DNA of 64,000 nucleotides, taken from NCBI GenBank assembly GCA_947311845.1, contig CAMZMU010000027.1, positions 46,254,758 through 46,318,757 on the forward strand, written 5' to 3'. A program made the translations under genes and the position numbers. The DNA comes from Poa pratensis (Eukaryota > Streptophyta > Magnoliopsida > Poales > Poaceae). Of the stretch, positions 12,408 to 22,139 are shown piece after piece; position 1 is the stretch's first letter, and every line of letters starts with the position of its first letter. The notes under the pieces were generated by a model. That model was not told the DNA's origin. It ran no database searches and worked only from the letters and a program-made list of their open reading frames with translations.

Positions 12408-13783
12408 ATGGACGCGAGCCAAGGCGTCCTCCTGTCCAGCGCCCTTGTCGGCGCCAGCGCGTCGTGGCCTGAGCTGCTCGGCTCCGCACACTGGGACGGC
12501 CTCCTCGACCCGCTCGACAACACGCTCCGCCGCCTCGTCCTCCTCTGCGGCGACCTCTGCCAGGTCACCTACGACTCCTTCAACTCCGACGCTCACTCCA
12601 AGTACTGCGCACCTGCCGCTTCTTCCAGGGCGACGCTCTTCAGCCGCACGCAGTTCCCAGCCGCGGCCGACGTCGCCGTTGCCGCCAACCTCTACGCCAC
12701 AGCGTCGACGTCGCTGCGCGGCGGGTTCATGGTGCACTCGCTCTCCCGCGAGGCGTGGAGCAAGGAGTCCAACTGGATAGGCTACGTCGCGGTCTCGACC
12801 GACGCCGCCGCGGCCGCCACGGGCCAGCGCGTCATCTACGTCGCGCTGCGCGGCACCATCCGGAACCTGGAGTGGATCGACGTGCTGAAGCCCGACCTGG
12901 TCGCCCCCGACGCCATCCTGCCGGACGGCGACCCTGCCCACGGCCATGCCCGCGTCATGAAGGGGTGGTATGTCATATACACCTCCACCGACGAGCGGTC
13001 GACCTTCTCCAAGTACAGCGCGCGCGACCAGCTGCTGGCCGCGGTGCGGAGCTGGTCGCCAAGTACAAGGGTGAGAGCCCTCAGCATCGTCTGCACCGGC
13101 CACAGCCTCGGCGCGTCGCTGGCCACGCTCTGCGCGTTCGACATGGTGGTGAACGGCGTGTCCAAAGTGGGCGACTCGTACTTCCCGGTCACGGCCATCG
13201 TGTTCGGGAGCCCGCAGATCGGGAACCCGGAGTTCAAGAAGCGGTTCGACGAGCTGCCCAACCTCCGCGCACTGCACGTCAGGAACAAGCCCGACCTCAT
13301 CCCACTCTACCCGAGCAACCTCCTTGGCTATGCCAACGTCGGCGACGTGCTCTCCGTCAACTCCAAAAAGTCCCCTACGTGAAGCCCGACACCACCAACG
13401 TTGGTGACTACCATAACCTGCAGGGCATCCTGCACACGGTGGCCGGATGGAATGGGGAGGACGGTGAGTTCAAGCTCCAGGTGAACCGGAGCGTGGCGCT
13501 GGTGAACAAGTCGTCGGCCTTCCTCAAGGAGGACAACCTCGTGCCGGAATCGTGGTGGGTTGAAAAGAACAAGGGGATGGTGCTGGGGCCAACTGGTGAC
13601 TGGGAGCTTGAGCAGCCTGTGCCAGAGAACTTGCCCGTCCCACCGGTCGTCAACGGTAAGGTCATCGACGACGATGTCGCTACCACCCCGAGCACCAATA
13701 ATGAGCCCAAGATACCAGAGAAGGGCAAGAAGAATGCCAGGGGAACCAAGTATCTGCCTGCGTGCTTTGGAGGGGTTAATTAG
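12408..13783 (+). pseudogene. Phospholipase A1-II / class-3 lipase, copy 1, frameshifted
   Basis: Intronless paralog of the intact gene at 60307-61683, with the same start (MDASQ) and end (ACFGGVN). Compared with copy 2 it carries two compensated indel pairs: a lost G near 12608 followed by a gained T near 12627, and a lost A near 13048 followed by a gained C near 13079. Each pair scrambles about 7 to 12 codons. A single uncompensated C deletion in the C-run near 13374 makes the frame stop at 13382 after 324 codons; the rest of the gene continues in another frame to 13783. The GHSLG nucleophile motif and the NKPD acidic segment are kept, but the YHNLQGILH histidine segment lies after the frameshift. 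The truncated product should be inactive as a lipase. Confidence 0.85.
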
Positions 13784-13977
13784 TTTGTGAATAAGTGAAT
13801 GATTACACGACCGCGTGATTCAATTTGTTTCGCTGTTATGAATAATGGCTTTTAATGTGATGTGTTGGACAAATACATTGATGTATGGTGTAATGTAATA
13901 CCCTGGTTAAGGCCATTTTGTACCGGAGATCTTTCTGATGGTTGTGTATATATATGGTCATGAAATAATGCAGTGTT

Positions 13978-14796
13978 ACAGAACACCAGGACCTCTTCCC
14001 CTTTCCCCATCTACAGTGAAAGGAGGCGATTTTTGGGCGTTCCCGTGCAAACCAGCTCGCCGGCGGCGATTCGTTCGATTCCTCGCCCTCCGCGGCCGCT
14101 CCGGCGGCGGGAGGACGGGGAATCAACGGATCCCGGCGTGTACATAGTCTAGGTGTGCGTGGGGTGCTTGCCGGCGGCGCTGTGGAGGTGGTGGTGTGGC
14201 CGGAGAGGCTTTTGTCGGCGGCGGTCCTCTCCTCTGCTCTGGGTGCTCCGGTGGAGGCTGTTGGCAGATCCGCCGTCCCCTGTGCGTCCGCCGCTTCTCG
14301 GAGCCGCGCGCGTGCTTCCCCTCGAGCCGGCGTTCGTGATGGCGGAGCTGGCTCTTGTTCGAGGGGTCCTTCGTCCTTCACCTCGGTGCAAGGTGGTGCT
14401 TTTGTTGAAGATCTTTGGGAGTTTGCAGGCGGGAAGCTCTTCTTCGCCGGTGGGCTCGGTCGGCTTTGTGGAAGAAGGGTGGCGTCTTCGTTCTCGTCTC
14501 CGGCGTGAGACGGCGAGGGCGAGCTGGCGGCGGCTCGGAGCCGATGTTCGTTCATCGTTCAGATTCCGGCACCTGCGTCGGTTGGATCTTGCGGCATCTC
14601 AACAAGGTTGTTCGGGCCGTTTTCTTCGGTGTGAGGTAAGCTTGCCTTCTTCCTCCCCGGCGGCGTGCTGCTGGAGCTCGAAGGAGGTGTGCGGCGTGGT
14701 GGTTCCGATCTCGCCATGTGTGGAGTGTTTCCTGTCTCTGTACGTGTGTGTGCGTTCGTTCTCCTTCTGATTGTACACGTACTCCCTTAAAAAAAA
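13978..14796 (+). mobile_element. Short LINE-type retroposon with poly(A) and target-site duplication
   Basis: The insert is flanked by GAAATAATGCAGTGTT (13962-13977) and GAAATAATACAGTGTT (14797-14812), a 16-bp target-site duplication with one mismatch. It ends in tccctt plus an A-run (14789-14796), as expected for target-primed reverse transcription. The interior is GC-rich with no reverse transcriptase, so it is 5'-truncated or non-autonomous. It sits in the downstream flank of lipase copy 1. Confidence 0.75.
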
Positions 14797-14879
14797 GAAA
14801 TAATACAGTGTTTTTTGTTATCTAATCACTCAACCGAATTCATGCCACGTCTGCCCTCTCCGGAAAACTAAATCCAAAT

Positions 14880-15075
14880 CTGCCCCTGAGATAGGCGTAG
14901 ATGTGAAGCGACGCATAAGTTGTGCAGGTCGACGCTAAAACATTTTTGCAATAGAACGGTCCAAGAGGTCGGCACCGAGGATTCGGAGCCGACCTTTGGT
15001 TCGGCTCTAGATCGGCCTAGCGTCGACCTACACAATTTTGACGTCGTCCACATTGACGCCGAGCCAAGGACTAGA
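14880..15075. repeat. Foldback inverted repeat
   Basis: TTGTGCAGGTCGACGCTA near 14918-14936 is matched in reverse complement by TAGCGTCGACCTACACAA near 15017-15034, with weaker pairing outward (TGTGnnnCGACG). The spacer contains a second palindromic stretch around the GTCGGC/GCCGAC words. It may be a small foldback transposon; no clear target-site duplication was found. Confidence 0.6.
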
Positions 15076-15104
15076 CTTAGATGTCACAATTTTACTCTGG
15101 GGCT

Positions 15105-15770
15105 TTTTTTTAGTACAAGGATTACAGATCTAAAGAAAACCGAAAAAGCAGAACAACCTCAGGATACAAGAAAATTGCAAACCAGTCCTTGAGGCCCAGC
15201 TCCCACCGACGACGCCGCACCACGGTGACCGCCAGCCGCCGCGCTCCACCCGAGCCGGCGAGATGCAGCGAACCGCGGCCAGGAAGCCACCGGCGAGGCC
15301 GCCGTCTTCAGTCAACCGCCTGGGTCATGGCGGTGAAGCGGGAGGCTGGAAGTCCGCCAGATCGAAGCCATCGCCATGGACCGGCGCGGATGCCCGACGT
15401 CGATGACGACCAAGAAGATCTGGTACCTTGATCTCCCGCACCCCCCCCCCCCGAAGCTCGAACCGGCGCCGGAGAGAGCACCGGCGGAGCAGTGGCCACC
15501 TGCAGCCCTCCAGCACCGTCGAAGACGACGCCGAGGGGGGAAGCCGCAGAGCACCAGATCGAGACGGCGCCGCCCTTCCGCCACGGCAACGCCGCCCGCA
15601 GCCCCCATGCTACTCACCGGAGCGCGGATCTGGAGGTTCCCCGTCCTCCCCCGCCGGAGCGATCGTCGGAAGGCGAGAAATCTCCAGATGCGCCGGCGGG
15701 AGCTGGTCGACGCGGAGTCGCCTCCCCGTCGCCTCTGTCCACTGTAGCACGGGGTGGTTCCAGAAATGAG
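15105..15770 (-). mobile_element. LINE 3' fragment (minus strand)
   Basis: A T-run near 15106-15113 followed by agtacaaggattacag and then GC-rich sequence has the look of a reverse-complemented LINE 3' end with its poly(A) tail. A 14-base C-run lies near 15440. The long ORFs on both strands are not supported as genes. Confidence 0.4.
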
Positions 15771-16149
15771 GGGGGCTTATTTAAAACTGTGATACTTTAT
15801 TTTAAGCCGGAGAGAGTACAAAATAATACATGGACAGCATATGTCCTCAGCTACTGTTACTAGTCACGCAAATCATGTCACACGTCTACCTCAAATGGAC
15901 GCTGGACACTGCGATGGATCTTGCCACATCGGGGAGCAATCAGAAAAATAAAGTGGCACGAGTTAAAGCTAATTGGAAGTCACCAGACGAAGGTACTCTC
16001 AAAATAAATATTGATGCTGCCTTTGTTGAGGATCTTCGTCAGGGAGCTACGGCACTAGGTGTGAGAAACCACGAGGGAAAGCTTCTACGGGCACAAGCCT
16101 TGTGGTATGACTAGTGGAATTCGGCGCGTTGGCACGCCGCGTACTTGGT

Positions 16150-17330
16150 GAGAAATTGTGCTGTCATTTTAGTTTGTTAATCAATGTTTATATTTAAGCT
16201 TGGTGACAATGGGAAAAGACAAAGAAAAAGATAAGAGAATAGAAAAAATGAAAGCACGTAAAGGAAAAGAAGCAATTTGTCATTTCGAGTATCTCTAGTT
16301 ATATGTTGTTCAGTTATGGTTGTATTTTACCGTAAATATTTATTTCAACTCCATAATTAGTGATGATGCAATATGTGAGCATTCATTAAATTTGACTGAA
16401 TGTAATTAGGGGAATTCATTTAGATTTTAGATTTGAATTATTTTCACGTTAGTAAAATAGTTAGATTTGAAAGGCATCTAAAATTTTAAAATATTCAAAT
16501 TTACATGCAGCGTTATTGTGGTAAAATTGGAATTTGAAAAATGTCCACATTTTAAAAGTGTGTAGATTTGAAATTTGTTGAAATGCAAAGAAAGCTTGCG
16601 GTTAAAAATTGTTCAGATTTCGAAATTCGTTCGAATTGGGAAGTTTTTTCAGATTCGATTTCTTTTTACATTTGTAAAATGATCAGATTCGGGAGGCATT
16701 TAAAAGTTTTAAATATCCGAAGTTAAATTTGATTATATGACGTAAATAGTCAGCATTTATTTTTGTGATCATTTCGATATATTTTTCATATTTTGTTGAT
16801 GGATGTAGTTAAATTTACTGGTTTTGCAGCATTTAGTAGTTTTCGGAAATTGTTTAAATACCGTAAAACAATATCTATAAAGTGTTTTAAATAATTTAAA
16901 GCATGATTTATTTTAAATTTTGGTTTTTGATTCAATTATATTTATTTGAAAAATAAGTTTAAAACAGCTATGTCTAAGTATTTACATATGTGGTATTGAT
17001 ATTTTAAAGCCCATGATATAAATGGGTAATTGTATTTAAATGATTTAGCAAACGCTATTTATTGGGTTTGTCATATTGAATGATATTACTGATATTATTT
17101 TTCTGGATTTTATTTGAGTTGAAAAGGAAATTATGAAATCCATGTTTTAAAAATGACGTAAAGATGTCAAATGAGCCTTTATGTATTATTTAAAAAAATT
17201 AAGATTTGAAATAATTTGGAAAAGGTACCAACGTATTATAAATGACTATTTTGATTTTTACAATTTTTTTGGAAATGATCTGAATTGATTTGGAGCTGTA
17301 TTTGAAAAGTTACAAAAGTTTTGAAAAACA
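16150..17330. other. AT-rich 3' half of Helitron H2, no gene
   Basis: Over 1 kb of AT-rich DNA with many variants of 'tttaaaatattcaaattt'-like words. No coding content. It corresponds to the AT-rich part of Helitron H1. Confidence 0.5.
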
Positions 17331-17742
17331 AAAAAACAAAAAAGGAAAAAAAAAGGCCGAGCCAGTCGCACAGCAAGCAGCCCAGCCCAGCAACCAGCCC
17401 ATCTCCCAGCCCATACCCACTGTGACGTCGCCGTAACATCACGCCACGCCGCGTCGATCCAGCGCGAGCTGGAACGCGCGGCTGGGCGCGTCGGACGCCC
17501 GCGGACGCGGGGTGGCCGCAAGTGGCGGCGCCGCCGCCTTCTGGTCGCCGGAGCGTCGCCGGCGGCGTGCGAATGCGGTGGCGGACGCCGAGTGCGACGT
17601 GGACGATTCCGGCGCGCGGCGTCCCGCCAGGCGATCTTCGGCGAGAAGGGAGAGGGCGCGACGGCGCACCGCGCCGTGGGCGTCGATCTGAGCGGGGAGG
17701 TGTGGTGCGGCGGCGCGGCACGTCGGCGGCGACGGTGACTTC

Positions 17743-18316
17743 CGGCGTCGCGCGCGAGAGAGAGGGAGAGGGAGGGGGATTCGAGGATGGTTTTTTGCGA
17801 GGCCCCTGTAATTTTGTAGAATCACAAACAGGTCCTTCACAGTGGAAAAGTATGGACTACGCTGCAATTTCTGGGCTTGCGAGTTTGTGTTTGCAAAAAT
17901 GGTGCGCCAATGTTCACGCGGACCGTCGGATGACGGATCGACGGCGCGAAGCCGCTGAAGTACTGTAGAAACGTGGAACTGTTCACCTACAGTGTTCTGG
18001 TGACGTGGAGGCGTCGATCGGAGGCTGAAGTCGGCGTCGCGCGCGAGAGAGGGAGAGGGAGGGGGATTCGAGGATGGTTTTTTGCGAGGCCCCTGTAATT
18101 TTGTAGAATCACAAACAGGTCCTTCACAGTGGAAAAGTATGGACTACGCTGCAATTTCTGGCTTGCGAGTTTGTGTTTGCAAAAATGGTGCGCCAATGTT
18201 CACGCGGACCGTCGGATGACGGATCGACGGCGCGAAGCCGCTGAAGTACTGTAGAAACGTGGAACTGTTCACCTACAGTGTTCTGGTGACGTGGAGGCGT
18301 CGATCGGAGGCTGAAG
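17743..18316. repeat. Tandem duplication of about 287 bp in Helitron H2
   Basis: Units 17743-18030 and 18032-18316 are near-identical, differing by a few small indels (for example gagagagaggg against gagagaggg, and tctgggctt against tctggctt). The duplication covers the subterminal 5' region of the Helitron but leaves out its last 24 bp. Confidence 0.92.
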
Positions 18317-18837
18317 AGGACGTCTTTTATATAGATAGTATTCTGTCAACAGTGCGATGGCCGTGGAAGCTTATGCAGTTCGTGACGGGGTGCGTCTTGC
18401 CTGTGATCTCGGCTATCGTCAGGTTGTGTTGGAGTCTGACTCACAGCAGGTGGTGAAGATGCTGGAGTCCTCAAACTACGACCGATCTGAGATTGCTGTG
18501 ACTTTACACGAAATTTCTGCTCTTATTGAGCACTTAGAAAATTTCAAGATGATTTATGTACCTCGGGAGGCCAATGAGTTAGCACATCTGTGTGCGAAAC
18601 AAGCCACATCTTCAAGACGGAGATGTTTATGGATAAACTACATTCCTGCCTTTCTAGTAGACTGTATTAGGAGGGACTGTTATCCCGAAAGTTGATTATT
18701 GAAAGTTTTGATTCGCAAGAAAAAAAAAACATGGTACACTTAAATTTCGTATGGCGGCATGATCCATGATCTTGACTTAACAATATTTCTAACCCCGTAA
18801 AAAAAAATTCTAACTACAAATCACTCTCGTGACTGCA

Positions 18838-19000
18838 TATATAGCCAAATACTCAAATGATTAATATTCTGTCAGAAAAACCTTTACAGTTGTATCTGAA
18901 GTCTAGAGAAAATAACAGGCAACCATGCCAATTAGTGTCGAGATCATGTACCTTTTGTTCTTTTGCGAAAAGAGATCATATACCTTGACTTGTCAACTTC
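18838..19000. repeat. Segmental-duplication match to 61836-61997
   Basis: Sequence around gattaatattct, acaggcaaccatgccaatta and gagatcatataccttgactt is shared, with small differences, with the region just downstream of lipase copy 2. It shows that the lipase duplication extended past the gene. In copy 1 the lipase and this block are now separated by about 4.9 kb of inserted DNA. Confidence 0.85.
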
Positions 19001-19082
19001 GAAGAATTAACTTAGAGCACACTCAAGTTTTCAGCCGGTGGATCCATGGCGCTAAGATTAGCACGATGGTGGAGTTTGTCCG

Positions 19083-19260
19083 CGTTGTTTTTTTTTTTGA
19101 GATTAAAGGCCGTCCTTTATTGATTATTAATGTTTGCTGGAATACAATAAAGATCTGGAGTCGCATCCAGCCAGACGTGGCGCCCGTATTCACGGTATGC
19201 CGAGGACCTAGCTAAGCCATGAGCTTCTCGGTTCGTCGCCCTTGGTTCATGCACAAAAGT
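19083..19260 (-). mobile_element. LINE 3' tail fragment (minus strand)
   Basis: A T-run at 19088-19099 is followed by gagattaaaggccgtccttt, the reverse complement of a typical grass LINE 3' end with an AATAAA-like tail. Only a short fragment is seen. Confidence 0.45.
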
Positions 19261-19526
19261 TGGTCCGCGTTGTTGTCTTTTGTTTTTTCTCCCGAGTTGT
19301 GTTGTTGTTCTGTTTTTTTGTGCTTGGGTTAGTTTGCACTGTGTTGTTGGGCTATTTTGTGATTTTTGTACCATGCCACGCTACGGGGTTTGTGATTTAT
19401 TTTTGTTGGGCTTTTTCTCTCTCTCTCTCGCATAGGCTTTTTATATTCCAGCTGGTCCCTGATGGGTTTCCGGAGTGTGACAAATAGGAGGGGTGAGGAA
19501 GCGGAAGTTTCATCTCCAGCTGTTCG

Positions 19527-19568
<42 letters not shown>
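19527..19568. repeat. Poly(C) run of 42 bases
   Basis: An uninterrupted C homopolymer. Such a tract can form G-quadruplex or i-motif DNA, is likely length-variable, and is hard to sequence, so its exact length is doubtful. Confidence 0.9.
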
Positions 19569-19571
<3 letters not shown>

Positions 19572-19694
19572 CCGACCCAGGCGCTGCCTTTTGGCCTTTG
19601 CGCCAGCGCTATTTTGGGCCTGGGGGAGCGAAGTTTCCAGTCACGCCCCAGGTTTCGGCCCCCAAAAATTGAAAGTTTATTTCCGTTTCCAATA

Positions 19695-19862
19695 AACAAC
19701 CACAGTTCGGCGATCGTACAACCACAGTTCGGCGATCAAATAGCCACAACTCAGCGATCAAACAGCCACAGTTGGGCAATCGGACAAAAGAGGCGCAGTT
19801 CGGCAATCGAATCAAGCCACATAGTTCGGCGATCGAGTCAAAACAGCCACATTCGGCGTGCT
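19695..19862. repeat. Minisatellite built on ccacagttcggcgatc
   Basis: About seven diverged units of 17 to 30 bp, each containing an (a/t)gttcggc(g/a)atc core, follow one another. The array lies at the C-terminal end of the NAM-associated pseudogene on the other strand. Confidence 0.75.
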
Positions 19863-19879
19863 GGACGGGCAGATCAGAT

Positions 19880-20454
19880 GACCGACGACTCCTCGTCGCC
19901 ATCCTCCAGGTCGATCGGTGTGGTCGTCGGAGTAGGGGCAGAGCTCGGAGTGGCCGTAGGCGCAGAGCTCGGCGGCAGGTTGGTGTAGCGCTCGACGACG
20001 GGGTGGAGCTCGGAGTAGCCATCGTGGTGGAGTCCGGAGTGTCCGTAGGCGTAGAGCTCGGCTATGCCACTGGTCGCCGGCGCAATCTGGCTGAGGATCG
20101 TGCGTCGCTCGGCCATGAACCACGCCCTCACCTCGGGTCCATCGTGTCCGGGTCGCCTCCCGTCAAGAAAGCAAGGTCGGTGTTCCTCTTCTTCGCCGCG
20201 GAGCTGGTCTTGAGGAGGTCAAGCTTGATGTATTGTTTCGCCATGATCGTAGTCCAGCGCCCTCGGCTTTCTCCTCCCTCTTGGCGGTGTGGTTCTTGGC
20301 ATCGGCGATGCAGGTCTCGATAGAGGCTTGCAGCCTCTCGGCCACGCCGGCGCCGAGTCCCTTGCGGTCTTGGCTTTCTTGTGACCGTCAGGGCGCCCCT
20401 ACGCCGCTCCGGGTGCCGGCGCGTTCGGGACGTACTCCTTGTCCTTGGCGAGGG
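19880..20454 (-). pseudogene. NAM-associated C-terminal domain protein fragment
   Basis: Read on the minus strand from 20454, overlapping frames give GRPDGHKKAKTARDSA, then ASIETCIADAKNHTAKREEK, then YIKLDLLKTSSAAKKRN followed by DPEVRAWFMAERRTI. This order matches the 'No apical meristem-associated C-terminal domain' found in grass SANT/Myb-like proteins, often annotated as glutathione S-transferase T3-like, many of which are transposon-related. At least two frame changes and one stop are present. The 5' side was cut by the Copia element whose LTR begins at 20455. A low-complexity C-terminus rich in YGHSEL-like repeats follows. Confidence 0.7.
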
Positions 20455-21590
20455 TGAAAGGATCGGTATGACCACCTAGAGGGGCGGGTGAATAGGTGCT
20501 ACTCAATTTTTAGCTTTTTTTCGAATTTAGGCTTGACACAAAGGTAAATTCTCTAGATATGCAACTATGGTGAATTTACCTATATGACAAGTTAACACTA
20601 GACTAAGCACGATACAAGTAAGAACTAGTGAGTAAGGAGTAACCGAACGGGAAGCACGCAGAGACAAGGATGTATTCCCGAGTTCCTCTTTTTTAGGAGA
20701 GTATGTCTCGTTGGAGGGGTGTGAGTTTCAAACTCAAACGCCACAAATGGCCTCACCCTATTCTCCGATGAAACTTGCCCAAAAGCTCGGTTCACCTTCC
20801 ACTATCGGAATCCTTCAAGGCGGAATCCGGAGCCCTTACAACAAGCTTGAGGCTCAACCCATAAAAGGATTGGGGGGCTCCCAAGCACCACAACACCTGC
20901 TACACAAAAGTAACAAGCAAGTAAGTATAACAAGATCCGGGCCTAGGCTCAAATCTCTCAAGAAACCCTAGGCTCAAATCTCTCAAGTGAATGAGGGGGA
21001 AATGAAGAACACTTTGGTGAAGTAGTAGATCCGGGCCTTCTCCTTCAATCCTCCAAAGATCAACGAGTTTGGGTGGAGGGATTGGGAGATCTAGTAAATC
21101 TTGAGCTTGCAATAATGGTGGACTTCAATTTGGGGCGAGCTAGCTGGCTAGAGGTAGGTGAAGGGGTATTTATACCCCTCCCAAAATTGTAGCCGTTGCA
21201 GTCCACTTAGACCGGAGTCTTCGGTCAAGGAGGGCCGAGACTCTGGCCTGGGCGGAGACTCTGGACCCCGAGGGGGCGGAGACTCCAGCCCCAACCGGAG
21301 ACTCCGGGGTCACTCCGGACCAACTCCGGGCCGAAGGCAGAGAGCGCCGTCTTGTGGAGCTCTTCGCTCCAAAACTTGATGGGCCGGAGACTCTGGCCCC
21401 TGAGCACCCCTGATGCCGGAGACTCCGGCCTAGCCAGACATATTGCAATCTCCTTTTTCTTGACAATTGTTTCGATGCAAAGTATAAATATTTCTTTTAA
21501 TTCCTGCACCACTTAACATCATATTAGATATTTTCTAGTGTTGTTGCCTAACACACAAAACACATAGGGGACATAAAATATGTTCTTTCA
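20455..21590 (-). mobile_element. 3' LTR of a Sirevirus-like Copia element (1136 bp)
   Basis: On the minus strand it begins TGAAAGAACATATT at 21590 and ends CCTTTCA at 20455, the TG...CA form with a short TGAAAG/CTTTCA inverted repeat. A TATAAATA box lies at about 21168-21175 (minus strand). Several diverged copies of an ACCGGAGTC / GGAGACTCCGG motif occur at 21205-21430. The left flank GAGGG (20450-20454) would be one target-site copy; its partner is missing because the element is 5'-truncated. Confidence 0.75.
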
Positions 21591-22139
21591 ATCTTCCCCT
21601 TTTTGTGTTAGATGACAACACTAGGATTTGCAACATAGCACAAAACAAATATCGACATGTTCCACAAAGGATTTGAGAAACTCCCCCTACATGTGTGCAT
21701 ATAAGTAGTGTGCATTGGAATACAAATACTCAACATGTAGAAAAAGAGGCAACTCACAAGTAAAAATAGAACAAGATAAATTTGCATAAACATGAGACAT
21801 ATCATGAGAAAAGGGAACCATACCTTGTGCATAATAATGTAGAATATAGACCAATGCACAATAATACATCATAATAAACGATATCATCTCAACCATAGGT
21901 AATATGAAATCCACATAGTCTCACACCACAAATAGTAACATAGTCTCACACAATAAAAACTAAAACAAATAAGTTCAACAACATTAAATGGACACAAGCG
22001 CAAAGAAATGATAAAGGCACAAGCTTGTATCCGATCCATGCAAATCCCACGGTGAGAGAGCCTAATAGAACTACTTCTCCCTCATTGGCATCGAAACGCC
22101 AAAGAGGGAAAAGAGTGATGCTAACGTGTCCCAAGGAGA

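Larger units (their letters stand above)
16111..18340 (-). mobile_element. Helitron H2, complete non-autonomous (2230 bp)
   Basis: On the minus strand it starts TACTATCTATATAAAAG at 18340 and ends with a GC hairpin (GGCGTGCC AA CGCGCC region at about 16122-16139) followed by CCACTAG at 16111. Insertion is between A and T with no target duplication, as Helitrons do. The borders are exact because removing the element restores the RNase H-like reading frame. The interior is GC-rich near the 5' end and AT-rich toward the 3' end. No Rep/helicase is present. Confidence 0.88.
15830..18695 (+). pseudogene. RNase H-like (RVT_3) ORF split by Helitron H2
   Basis: The two halves are 15830-16110 and 18341-18695. 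Joined across the Helitron they give one uninterrupted 211-codon frame: the split codon is GA + T, and total length 636 bp is divisible by three. The protein has the plant RNase H-like pattern of RVT_3 proteins: WKSPDEGTLKINIDAAF with the first Asp, AMAVEAYAVRDG with the Glu, VVLESDSQQVV with the next Asp, and a C-terminal ANELAHLCAKQA segment in the region of the last acidic residue. Such proteins occur both as LINE-derived RNase H domains and as stand-alone nuclear genes. The start is uncertain because no upstream domain is visible. As it stands the gene is interrupted. Confidence 0.8.
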
